Of a stretch of 20,900 nt of DNA, positions 1-6,594 are shown one piece after another. Under the pieces are notes generated by a model that was given only the letters and a program-made list of their open reading frames with translations, was not told the origin of the DNA and made no database searches. This DNA comes from Candidatus Saccharimonadota bacterium (GTDB taxonomy: Bacteria; Patescibacteriota; Saccharimonadia; Saccharimonadales; Saccharimonadaceae), in the NCBI GenBank assembly GCA_027451185.1, contig DAIDJW010000006.1, positions 1 to 20,900 of the forward strand. The letters are read 5' to 3'. The translations under genes and the position numbers were made by a program. Numbering within the stretch: the first letter of the stretch is position 1; each line of letters opens with the position of its first letter.

Positions 1-279
1 AGTCCTCAGCCCTGGCGCGAAATCACCCACGAAGCCGATACCGTCCGCCATATCCTCCTCTGCGACCTCCCCGACTTCGACAGTTTACTTACCGCCCATC
101 GGGAACAGGTCCTGCAATTCCTGGAACACCTGGATCTGCTCATCTGGGTCACCACTCCGGAAAAATATGCCGATGAAAGATTCTACGCCTTCCTCCGTCA
201 AGTCCCCAAGGCGAGGGAGCTTGCGGGCAACGTCACCAACTTCTTTATCCTGCAGGGCAAAATCTTCACCGTTCAGTAG
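1..279 (+). pseudogene. Fragment of a dynamin-like/SAR1-like GTPase, running into antisense ileS
   Basis: Plus-strand frame 1 is open from the window edge to a TAG at 277-279. Residues 1-72 (bases 1-216) read like the middle of a GTPase domain. There is a G3-type motif (CDLPDFDS), then HREQV, a hydrophobic strand (LDLLIWVTT), PEKYADERFY and FLRQVPKA, a succession typical of bacterial dynamin-family GTPases. The expected next element, a hydrophobic strand ending in the G4 N/TKxD motif, is missing. From about base 217 the frame is simply the complement of ileS. The GTPase part ends many codons in C and is about 57% GC by hand count, which differs somewhat from the neighbours. It has no start codon in the window. 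Assignment to the GTPase superfamily is fairly sure; the subfamily is not. It could be the edge of another genome joined by mis-assembly, or a true rearrangement. Confidence 0.6.
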
Positions 280-2181
280 CGGTGAGCTCAGCAGCAAAAA
301 GCGCAGACTATCGGCCGAAAACTTGTCCATTAACTCGTTTGGATCGGTGTAATTGCCGTAGCTTTTACTCATCTTGCGGCCGTCATTGCCGGCAACATTA
401 CCAGTCACTATAACGTTTTTGAAACTGTTGGTGCCGAACAAAGCAATGCTCATGGCGTGCATGTAATAAAACCAGGCGCGGACTTGACCGATGTATTCAA
501 CAATAAAGTCACCCGGAAAATTCTTTTCAAGTTTTTCGACGTTTTCAAACGGATAGTGGAACTGGGCAAACGGCATTGAACCGGCTTCGAACCAACTGTC
601 CATGACCTTGTCGATGCGCGTGTAAGTTTCGCCGTCCAAGTCGAAAACGACTTCGTCAATCCATGGACGGTGGTAATCGTCGAGTTCAACCCCTGATAAT
701 TCTTTGAGCTCGGCATAACTGCCAACGACTTTGACCTTGCCGGTTGGACTTTTCCAAACCGGCATAGCGGTGGCCCAAAAGCGGTCGCGCGAAATATTCC
801 AATCGGGTGCTTGCTCGATATTTTTTTCAAAACGACCATGCTTAACATGCTCTGGAAACCAATTAATTGGTTCGTTCTTTTCAAGCATAAGCTCGCGTTG
901 GTCGGCGATATTTACAAACCAACTTGGGTGGGCGCGGTACATCAAACGCGTGCCACAACGGTGACAGTGCGGATAGCTGTGGCGAATGTAGTCAATTTTC
1001 CAGACAACTCCCCGCTCGTGCAAATCTTTAGCAATCGGCTTGTTGGCTTCCCAAACATTTTGCCCTTTCCAGTCGCTCTCGGTATAAAAACCGTTCTGGT
1101 CGATCACGTGGACGGCCGGAATGCCATTCTGCTTGGCTAACTCGAAGTCTTCTTCACCATAAGCTGGCGCCAAGTGGACGATACCAGTACCGTCTTCATT
1201 CGAAACGTAATCGGCCGCCCAAACCTTGTGGGCGTTTTCACCACGGTCGATTCCAAGGAGCGGCTGATATGTTAGGCCAACTAACTCACTGCCTTTAAAT
1301 CCGCGTCCCAGTTTATATGAGAGCGGCTGATGCTTTTCGTCTGTCATGACCTTTTCGACAAGCTCTTTGGCCATAATAAGCTTCTCGCCCATGTAGAGCA
1401 CTTCGACATAATCCATGCCGGGGTTGACCGCTAGGGCCGTATTGGCCGGCAGTGTCCACGGCGTGGTTGTCCAGGCCAGTAAGAAAGCGTCTGGCGGATT
1501 ATTGTAGCCATCTTCAACCCGCGGGTTTGCCAAATATACAGGAAATTTTACATAAACACTTGGGTCGGTCACATCTTGGTAAGCGCCCGAATCCATGGTA
1601 ACTTCGGCTTTCGACAGCGGTGTACCGTCGAGCGTACAGTACATCAGAACTTTTTCGCCTTCGTAAATCTTGCCTTTTTCGTACAAAGTTTTAAAGGCCC
1701 ACCAAATCGATTCCATGTAATTTTTATCCATGGTTTTGTAGGCGCCCTTAAAGTCAACCCAGCGGCCAACTCGGTCAATCACCTCTTCCCAGGCACTCGA
1801 AGTTTCCAGCATGTTTTCGCGGGTGGCGTTAATGTATTTCTCGAGTCCGTATTCCAAAACCTCTTTGCGGCTATGAATGCCGAGCTTCTTTTCGGTATAA
1901 CGTTCGGCTGGCAAACCATGAGCGTCCCAACCCCATACTCGCTCAACCCGCTTGCCTTTCATGGTTTGATAGCGCGGCACGGCGTCTTTTACAATCGAGC
2001 TAAGAAGCGTTCCGTGGTGTGGCACACCCGAAATAAATGGCGGCCCGTCGTAAAACACGTAGGCGTTGTCGGCCGGGCGCTGCTCAATTGATTTCTCAAA
2101 CGTCTTATTATCTTTCCAGTACTGAACCAGGGCTTTTTCGTATTCGATGGCTTTGCGGCGCTTACCTGCTTGAAATTTCAT
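85..2181 (-). CDS. ileS: Isoleucyl-tRNA synthetase, 3'-truncated
   Basis: This is a class I aminoacyl-tRNA synthetase that charges tRNA-Ile with isoleucine in the cytoplasm. The start is ATG at 2181, because AGGA lies just upstream and the longer frame only translates the T-box leader. Visible parts are the HIGH-equivalent PHHGTLL (residues 54-60), GWDAHGLPAE (about 84-93), the CP1 editing domain with TTTPWTLPAN, and KMSKS at 603-607. HHGT in place of HxGH is unusual but lies in the right context. The ileS-like sequence stops at ARKL (residue 655, about base 217). The last 43 residues (85-216) are the complement of the GTPase fragment and are not synthetase-like. The C-terminal anticodon-binding domain, roughly the last third of a normal enzyme of about 1000 residues, is absent. 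As read, the protein should not recognise its tRNA anticodon, so either the junction is artificial or this is a broken copy. Confidence 0.9.
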   Translation of the reverse strand: MKFQAGKRRKAIEYEKALVQYWKDNKTFEKSIEQRPADNAYVFYDGPPFISGVPHHGTLLSSIVKDAVPRYQTMKGKRVERVWGWDAHGLPAERYTEKKLGIHSRKEVLEYGLEKYINATRENMLETSSAWEEVIDRVGRWVDFKGAYKTMDKNYMESIWWAFKTLYEKGKIYEGEKVLMYCTLDGTPLSKAEVTMDSGAYQDVTDPSVYVKFPVYLANPRVEDGYNNPPDAFLLAWTTTPWTLPANTALAVNPGMDYVEVLYMGEKLIMAKELVEKVMTDEKHQPLSYKLGRGFKGSELVGLTYQPLLGIDRGENAHKVWAADYVSNEDGTGIVHLAPAYGEEDFELAKQNGIPAVHVIDQNGFYTESDWKGQNVWEANKPIAKDLHERGVVWKIDYIRHSYPHCHRCGTRLMYRAHPSWFVNIADQRELMLEKNEPINWFPEHVKHGRFEKNIEQAPDWNISRDRFWATAMPVWKSPTGKVKVVGSYAELKELSGVELDDYHRPWIDEVVFDLDGETYTRIDKVMDSWFEAGSMPFAQFHYPFENVEKLEKNFPGDFIVEYIGQVRAWFYYMHAMSIALFGTNSFKNVIVTGNVAGNDGRKMSKSYGNYTDPNELMDKFSADSLRFLLLSSPLLNGEDFALQDKEVGDVARKLPRLGDLTEEGVESFIGIFFRSGDPDEQIQVFQELQDLFPMGGK

Positions 2182-2183
2182 GG

Positions 2184-2392
2184 TCGTCCTTTCTTTAAAA
2201 AACAAAAAATCACTTCTTTTAGCTGTCAGAACCCCTGTATAGGGCGGTACCATCTGACTTCCAAAAGAGGTGATTCTTTTAGCACTTAGTTCACTTTACG
2301 GAGTGGTCCGTCGGGTTCTACCGTAGTGTTGTAGGCATTACAATACCATTTCTTCCCGAAACTCGTCGTTGATAGCGACTCGAACGTTTCTA
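2184..2392 (-). promoter_or_regulatory. T-box riboswitch leader of ileS with ultrashort Stem I
   Basis: The roughly 210-base leader carries the T-box signature UGGUACCGCC (2243-2252) as a bulge in a helix made of GUCAGA (2253-2258) and UCUGAC (2225-2230), topped by CCCU/AGGG. UGGU would pair with ACCA, matching the A discriminator of tRNA-Ile. Stem I is only about 33 bases (2358-2390): GAAAC pairs with GUUUC and GUCG with CGAC, and the 7-base loop CUAUCAA contains the Ile codon AUC at 2371-2373, followed by A. A second stem, CACU-ACGG with CCGU-AAAGUG, lies near 2291-2326. An outer helix (2263-2275 with 2208-2220) runs into two U6 tracts (2197-2209), which suggests transcriptional attenuation. 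That helix encloses the antiterminator rather than excluding it, so the mechanism is unclear. AGAACCC (2313-2319) could compete by pairing with GGGUUCU (2228-2234). Confidence 0.82.
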
Positions 2393-2398
2393 AAACAG

Positions 2399-2427
2399 AT
2401 TATAACTTACTTGAGCATGGTTCGCAA
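2399..2427 (-). promoter_or_regulatory. Sigma70-type promoter of the ileS T-box transcript
   Basis: Reading the minus strand, TTGCGA (2422-2427) is followed after 17 bases by a perfect TATAAT (2399-2404). Transcription would start near 2392, just before Stem I of the T-box, which supports both calls. Confidence 0.8.
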
Positions 2428-2432
2428 TCAGA

Positions 2433-2553
2433 CCAACCCAAACATCTTCCTAGAGTACTCTTTTTGATTAGACCTCCTTGAGGTCTAATCAAGCGTTCGG
2501 CCAGAATCGGTTTTAAACCGATTCTGCAGCCTCTCGTCAGATGTTTGGGTTGG
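2433..2553 (+). repeat. T-shaped palindromic element, copy A
   Basis: Outer stem: CCAACCCAAACATCT (2433-2447) is perfectly complementary to 2539-2553 (15 bp). Inside are two perfect hairpins. Hairpin 1 has a 13-bp stem (2464-2476 with 2480-2492) and loop CTT. Hairpin 2 is a 12-bp palindrome (2502-2513 with 2515-2526) built on AATCGGTT. They are joined by AAGCGTTCGGC (2491-2501), whose first two A's also close hairpin 1. The whole folds as a stem with two side arms. It lies immediately upstream of the ileS promoter. Read on the plus strand, the order CTTTTT, hairpin 1, AAGCGTTYGGC, hairpin 2 is shared with the reverse complement of copy B. No protein is supported here. Function unknown; it could be a structured RNA, a terminator cluster or a non-autonomous mobile repeat. 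Confidence 0.85.
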
Positions 2554-2554
2554 C

Positions 2555-2690
2555 CTGGCGACGGAATCTCACCCAAGCAAGGGATTGTGAAATCGGTTCT
2601 GCAACCGATTTCAGCCAAACGCTTAAATAAACCTCCGGTGGAGGTTTATTTAAAAAGTGTGCCCTTGCGAGGGTGAGATTACGTCGCCAG
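2555..2690 (-). repeat. T-shaped palindromic element, copy B (inverted relative to A)
   Basis: Outer stem: CTGGCGACG (2555-2563) pairs with 2682-2690 and AATCTCACCC (2565-2574) with 2671-2680, broken by one G/A mismatch. An inner helix GCAAGGG (2577-2583) pairs with 2662-2668. Two hairpins sit inside: 2589-2598 with 2603-2612 (10 bp, loop CTGC) and 2625-2636 with 2640-2651 (12 bp, extendable to 14, loop GGT). On the minus strand the order matches copy A: CTTTTT, an ACCTCC hairpin, AAGCGTTTGGC, an AATCGGTT hairpin. It ends two bases from the VKOR stop, so VKOR transcripts would read into it, and it may also act as a terminator. Confidence 0.85.
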
Positions 2691-2692
2691 AT

Positions 2693-3334
2693 TTAAGCGA
2701 ACAGCCCGCCGCCGTATTTGACCAAAATCATAACGATTAACAGTGCCACAAAGCTATACAGCGCCAACTTGTCGTAATCTTTTTCAATAAATTTACGCCA
2801 CCGCTTCTCTATTTTGGCCGGCAAATATAGATTGCCTTCGCGAATGTTATAGCGCGTCATCGACGCGAAGACGAACGATGTCGAAAGCGTCACTAACAGA
2901 CACCATGGACATAGCGCCTGAATAATAAAGAAGCTAATACAAAATAGCAGGATCGCAAACATAAACCCAAGCGTGTAACAAATTTGGGCGGCGAACATAA
3001 ACTTGCGCGGAAACTTAATACCGGCTAGCCCGGCCACGGCAACGGTAATCACCACCGGCTCAGCAATAAGCCCCAAGAAGCTGTTTGGAAAGCCAAACAT
3101 GTGCGCCGATGGGTCCTTAGCGACAGTAGCGCAGTTTAATACAATGTTGATGCTACAACTTAAGGTTGCGTGCGGATTAGCGGCAATCGTCACAGCCTCG
3201 TTCGACAACACAAAAGCGGATGTTAGGCTCAGTAACGCACCGATTAACATGCTCAAGAAAATCCAACGATTGTCGCGAATACGAGCGTCTTGGTGCGTAA
3301 AGTATTCTTTTAAGCGCTGAGCTGGGCTAGACAT
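2693..3334 (-). CDS. Vitamin K epoxide reductase (VKOR) family membrane protein
   Basis: A 213-residue polytopic membrane protein of the VKOR family. In bacteria, members reoxidise a thioredoxin-like disulfide carrier and pass electrons to quinone, supporting disulfide formation outside the membrane. Expected elements are present: a loop Cys pair (Cys60 and Cys68), the conserved GFPNSFLG (81-88, Ser/Asn region near the quinone site) and the active-site CPWC (142-145). Hydrophobic segments lie at about 25-45, 83-105, 112-135, 137-160 and 188-206. ATG 3334 overlaps the end of the preceding Trx-like gene by 8 bases, and GGAG lies about 10 bases upstream, so the two are probably translationally coupled. 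Unlike many bacterial homologues it has no fused thioredoxin domain. The partner oxidase is not in the window unless the neighbour serves. Confidence 0.9.
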   Translation of the reverse strand: MSSPAQRLKEYFTHQDARIRDNRWIFLSMLIGALLSLTSAFVLSNEAVTIAANPHATLSCSINIVLNCATVAKDPSAHMFGFPNSFLGLIAEPVVITVAVAGLAGIKFPRKFMFAAQICYTLGFMFAILLFCISFFIIQALCPWCLLVTLSTSFVFASMTRYNIREGNLYLPAKIEKRWRKFIEKDYDKLALYSFVALLIVMILVKYGGGLFA

Positions 3335-3584
3335 AAAAACTGATCTCCATTACGGTTGGTAGCGGTAAACCGGACCACGTGTTTTGCATCGATCCGTCGT
3401 CGGCAATAGCAATTAAGGTTGGGTACTCAACGATGTCATAGGCTGTACAAAAATCAATACCTGCAGGTGAATCAGGATCAATCGTCTCGATAGTGTGACC
3501 AGTTTGAGTACTAAAGTCGCGCAAAAATGTTGCAACATCGCGCGCATAGTCAGTTTGCTCTTTGTAAACTAATACAACCCGCAC
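3327..3584 (-). CDS. Small thioredoxin-fold protein lacking CxxC
   Basis: 85 residues, GTG start one base after the nrdR stop codon. The pattern fits a compact thioredoxin/glutaredoxin fold: a first strand RVVLVYK, a helix, then IVEYPTLIAIADDG with the Tyr-Pro-Thr characteristic of the cis-proline loop (Pro55), and a C-terminal helix. Where the CxxC should follow strand 1 it has KEQTDY, so the catalytic cysteines are absent. The only cysteine is Cys46, shortly before the cis-Pro strand. It overlaps VKOR by 8 bases, so a role with VKOR, structural or as a one-cysteine partner, is plausible but inferred. There is no signal peptide, so it should be cytosolic. The fold call rests on pattern only. 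Confidence 0.65.
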   Translation of the reverse strand: MRVVLVYKEQTDYARDVATFLRDFSTQTGHTIETIDPDSPAGIDFCTAYDIVEYPTLIAIADDGSMQNTWSGLPLPTVMEISFYV

Positions 3585-3585
3585 C

Positions 3586-4053
3586 TTAGACCGCCTGCTC
3601 GTTATGTTTTTTGGCGTCGAGTCGTTGTTCTAAAATCCGCACAAAGTCATCGAGTGTTTTAAATTCATGAAACACGCTAGCAAAACGGACAAAAGCCACT
3701 TCGTTGCGCTTGGCGAGCTCATCGAGTACCACTTCACCAATCTGGCGTGAGGTAATCTCACTCTCACCAAGTGCATATAGTCGCTCTTCGATATCGTTAA
3801 TCATTTCTTCGACTTCAACTTCCGACGTAAAGAACTTACCAACCGATCGCTCGATAGCGGTCGCCAGCTTTTCGCGGTCGTATAGCTCACGCGCGCCGCT
3901 CTTTTTAATGACGGCGAGGTTAGGCTTTTCGACTCGTTCATAGGTAGTAAACCGACGACCATCGGAAGCCTCGCGACGACGGCGGATCGTCATGCCATCG
4001 CCAACTTCACGCGACTCGATTACACGACTATCGCCAATGTTGAAATTTGCCAT
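3586..4053 (-). CDS. nrdR: NrdR-like transcriptional regulator without zinc-ribbon cysteines
   Basis: NrdR represses ribonucleotide reductase genes by binding NrdR boxes, using an ATP-cone to sense dATP/ATP. This 155-residue protein aligns from end to end with the family: DSRVIES, MTIRRRRE, RRFTTYERVE, the KKSGARELYDREKL start of the ATP-cone (about 50-135), the SRQIGEVVLDEL region, and VAFVRFASV. The four zinc-ribbon cysteines are missing: the usual N-terminal CPFC-type pair is replaced around MANFNIGD, and the second CxxC reads ASDG. The whole protein contains no cysteine. The start is well supported by GAGGA seven bases upstream of ATG and by the gap of 2 bases after ftsZ, so the loss is not a mis-called start. 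The DNA-binding head must fold without zinc, or has changed its role. No nrd genes are in the window. Confidence 0.88.
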   Translation of the reverse strand: MANFNIGDSRVIESREVGDGMTIRRRREASDGRRFTTYERVEKPNLAVIKKSGARELYDREKLATAIERSVGKFFTSEVEVEEMINDIEERLYALGESEITSRQIGEVVLDELAKRNEVAFVRFASVFHEFKTLDDFVRILEQRLDAKKHNEQAV

Positions 4054-4055
4054 TA

Positions 4056-5246
4056 TTAATCCTCGTTTGATTTCTTATGCTTTTTACGGCGACGCAGAAA
4101 GGCCGGCGTGTCCGACTCGTCTTCCTCATCAGCTGGTTGGTTCCAGATATCGTGCGTTGGCTCTTCGTTAAAGGCCGCGGCAGCCTCACTTTGGTCAAGG
4201 GTCAAATCGATAGCCGTAGACAGGTCCATTTTTGGCACTGATGACTCTTCTTTCACCGCCTCTTCGACGGCTTGATCTTGGTGGTAGTAGGCCGAGTCAA
4301 AACCAGTGGCAATAACTGTAATAATCAGCTCATCTTCTAGGTCTGGCTTCAGGGTTGCGCCAAAGATAATATTGGCATCTGGCGACACGGCGCTGGTAAT
4401 AATCTCGGCGGCCTCTTGGATTTCACTCATACTCATGTCGTAGCCACCGGTAACGTTGAACAATACGCCCTTAGCACCATCAATCGAAACTTCGATCAGC
4501 GGCGATTCAATGGCCTGTTGAGCGGCCTGAGCGGCACGGTTATCACCACTCGCCCGACCAATACCCATAAGGGCTGAGCCGGCGTGGCTCATGATTGCCC
4601 GCACGTCAGCAAAGTCGAGGTTAATGAGACCGTGTTCAGTAATTAACTCAGAAATGCCTTGCACGCCTTGACGCAAAACATCGTCGGCAATCTTAAAGGT
4701 CTCAAGCAGCGGCGTACGGCGGTCGATAGTTTGCAGCAAACGGTCATTTGGAATCGTAATTAAAGTATCGACCGTTCGGCCAAGTTGATTAATTGCCCAC
4801 TCGGCATTTTGGCGGCGCTTTTCGCCTTCAAAACTAAACGGCTTAGTTGCCACGCCAACTGTTAAAATACCCAGTTCTTGAGCAACTTCAGCGACGATGT
4901 AACCAGCACCACTACCGGTACCGCCACCAGCGCCAATGGTTACAAAAACCATGTCAGCGCCAGTCAAGGCGTCTTTAATTTCTTCACGCGATTCATTAGC
5001 GGCAGCTTCGCCCACCGATGGGTCGGCGCCAGCACCTAGGCCGCCGGTTGTGTTGTGGCCAAGATGAATTTTAATGTCGGCTTTTGAGTTATGAAGGGCC
5101 TGGGCATCGGTATTCATGGCAATAAATTGCACACCGGATAAGCCGGCATCTTTCATGCGATTAACGGCCGATCCACCGGCACCACCAACACCGACTACTT
5201 TAATGCTTGCAAAGGTCTGTATGTCGCTTGGTTTTACTTCAGGCAT
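4056..5246 (-). CDS. ftsZ: Cell division GTPase FtsZ
   Basis: Tubulin-like GTPase that forms the cytokinetic Z-ring at mid-cell. ATG 5246 is preferred over the in-frame TTG at 5249, because GGGAG lies 8 bases upstream of the ATG. The 396 residues contain VVGVGGAGG (17-25), the tubulin signature as GAGGGTGSG (105-113, Ser where Thr is usual), the synergy-loop motif NLDFADVR (209-216), and an acidic linker rich in Asp/Glu from about 318. The C-terminal peptide DTPAFLRRRK matches the conserved tail that binds FtsA and other partners. It follows ftsA by 60 bases containing its own extended -10 promoter, and nrdR follows after 2 bases. It is a complete, ordinary gene. Confidence 0.97.
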   Translation of the reverse strand: MPEVKPSDIQTFASIKVVGVGGAGGSAVNRMKDAGLSGVQFIAMNTDAQALHNSKADIKIHLGHNTTGGLGAGADPSVGEAAANESREEIKDALTGADMVFVTIGAGGGTGSGAGYIVAEVAQELGILTVGVATKPFSFEGEKRRQNAEWAINQLGRTVDTLITIPNDRLLQTIDRRTPLLETFKIADDVLRQGVQGISELITEHGLINLDFADVRAIMSHAGSALMGIGRASGDNRAAQAAQQAIESPLIEVSIDGAKGVLFNVTGGYDMSMSEIQEAAEIITSAVSPDANIIFGATLKPDLEDELIITVIATGFDSAYYHQDQAVEEAVKEESSVPKMDLSTAIDLTLDQSEAAAAFNEEPTHDIWNQPADEEDESDTPAFLRRRKKHKKSNED

Positions 5247-5281
5247 CAATCTTGCTCCCTCTCATAGACTTCTTGTAACTT

Positions 5282-5290
5282 AGTATACCA
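5282..5290 (-). promoter_or_regulatory. Extended -10 promoter before ftsZ
   Basis: Minus strand TGGTATACT (TG-N-TATACT) lies in the ftsA-ftsZ gap, with no good -35. It would give a leader of about 30 bases that includes the GGGAG ribosome site, allowing ftsZ to be expressed above ftsA. Confidence 0.6.
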
Positions 5291-5306
5291 CTGAACGCTA
5301 AAAACG

Positions 5307-6548
5307 CTACGCCTTGAAACCCCTAAGAAACTTAGCGATTCGAGAACTGGTTTTTTTGAGATTCACGTTCGGTAATTTAACTTTTTTGTGACCATCGTCA
5401 ATTGGCAGATGCGTGCCGGACGCATCGATAAGCATTAGGCCAATAGCGGTCGCGAATTGCGGCTGGTCAATATCGTCCGCTACACCGCCGTAACCACTTG
5501 GCTTGCCAATACGCGCCGCAAGACCTAAATAGTTCTTGGCATAATCAGCTAAACCTTTTAGATGCGCCGAGCCGCCAGTTAAGACAACGCCGCTTGGCAG
5601 TTTACCGGCTCGACCGGCCTTTTTAAGTTCGCGCTGAATGGCTTCGAAAATCTCTTCCAAGCGCGCTTCAACAATTTCATCAATATCTTGAGTATCAAAA
5701 TTATAAGTTTCACCACCCTGTTTGACGGTCACCTGCTCATTTGCTCGATCAATCGCCGAGGCGTGATTCAGTTTTACTTTTTCGGCAATTTCAGGATCAG
5801 TTTTTAGGCCAATTGCCAGGTCATTGGTAATATTGGCGCCGCCGAGCGGAATAACTGCTGCATACTGCAAATCGCCTTCTTCATATAGCGCCACATTAGT
5901 TGTGGCCCCGCCAATATCAATCAAGGCAACACCATTTTCCATTTGCTGCTCGCCCAGGACGGCGCGCGCCGCCGCTACACCCGACGCCACAATTGAATGC
6001 GGCGCAACTTGAGCGGCCTCAACGGTACGCTGCAGATTTGCCAGATGGGGTGTGAGAGCCGATACAACTAGCGCATCAATCTCAAGCCGCGTGCCCGTCA
6101 TCCCCAGTGGGTCCTTGATATTGTCTTGACCGTCCAGCCGATAAGCGTGCGGCACGATATCTAAGATTTCACGATTGGCCGGTATTTTACCAAGCGTTGC
6201 CACTTCTTCAATCCGGGCCAAATCTTCGTGATTAATTTCGTGGTCCAGAGCGCCAACGGCAATCATGCCATCGGTACGCGTACTTAAGATGTGCGAACCA
6301 TTAATACTGACGGTGGCGCGATCAACCTGATAGCCACTCATTCGCTCGGCCTCGCCCAGCGCCTCGTCAATCGCTTTGCCTGGACCGGCTAAATTAACGA
6401 CCATGCCTTTGCGCATGCCGCTGTTAAGCGCCCGACCAACACCAACAATAGTTGGCGTACCGGTTGAGGCGTCGATATGACTTACGACTGCTCGGACTGT
6501 TGTGGTACCTACATCAATACCAACAGCATACCTGGATACTTCTTGCAT
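5307..6548 (-). CDS. ftsA: Cell division protein FtsA
   Basis: Actin-like ATPase that tethers FtsZ to the membrane and recruits the divisome. In 413 residues it shows the actin-fold phosphate 1 motif GIDVGTTTVRA (10-20), a 1C-domain region around RATVSINGSH (77-86), phosphate 2 ALIDIGGATTNVA (208-220) and the adenosine motif VVLTGGSAHLKG (321-332). The C-terminal SSRIAKFLRGF (401-411) is the amphipathic membrane-targeting helix. The start at ATG 6548 has no Shine-Dalgarno, but a strong promoter ends 7 bases before it, implying leaderless translation. It lies downstream of map (46-base gap) and upstream of ftsZ, the classic ftsA-ftsZ order. Confidence 0.96.
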   Translation of the reverse strand: MQEVSRYAVGIDVGTTTVRAVVSHIDASTGTPTIVGVGRALNSGMRKGMVVNLAGPGKAIDEALGEAERMSGYQVDRATVSINGSHILSTRTDGMIAVGALDHEINHEDLARIEEVATLGKIPANREILDIVPHAYRLDGQDNIKDPLGMTGTRLEIDALVVSALTPHLANLQRTVEAAQVAPHSIVASGVAAARAVLGEQQMENGVALIDIGGATTNVALYEEGDLQYAAVIPLGGANITNDLAIGLKTDPEIAEKVKLNHASAIDRANEQVTVKQGGETYNFDTQDIDEIVEARLEEIFEAIQRELKKAGRAGKLPSGVVLTGGSAHLKGLADYAKNYLGLAARIGKPSGYGGVADDIDQPQFATAIGLMLIDASGTHLPIDDGHKKVKLPNVNLKKTSSRIAKFLRGFKA

Positions 6549-6555
6549 AAGACCA

Positions 6556-6583
6556 AGTATAACGCTTACGGCGCTGGTTGCAA
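6556..6583 (-). promoter_or_regulatory. ftsA promoter giving a leaderless mRNA
   Basis: TTGCAA (6578-6583), a 16-base spacer, then TATACT (6556-6561) on the minus strand. Only 7 bases separate the -10 box from ATG 6548, so the start codon should be at or within a base of +1. Confidence 0.75.
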
Positions 6584-6594
6584 AGGTTCGGCCG

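Noticed and set aside
450..884. 144-residue minus-strand frame inside ileS
   Set aside because: It is an out-of-frame shadow of ileS, whose motifs are continuous through this stretch.
1576..2091. 171-residue plus-strand frame
   Set aside because: It is antisense to the conserved N-terminal and editing-domain part of ileS and has no motif.
2182..2253. N-terminal extension of IleRS of 24 residues
   Set aside because: It translates the T-box antiterminator and U tracts. The ATG at 2181 has AGGA upstream and matches the family start.
2400..2618. 72-residue minus-strand frame across the palindromic elements
   Set aside because: It is composed of hairpin arms and has no ribosome site or family motif. 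The region is explained by paired structure.
2433..2690. Integron attC sites, suggested by AAGCGTT in the linker
   Set aside because: No RYYYAAC/GTTRRRY core pair is at the stem base, no integrase or cassette layout is present, and the motif lies between hairpins rather than at the ends.
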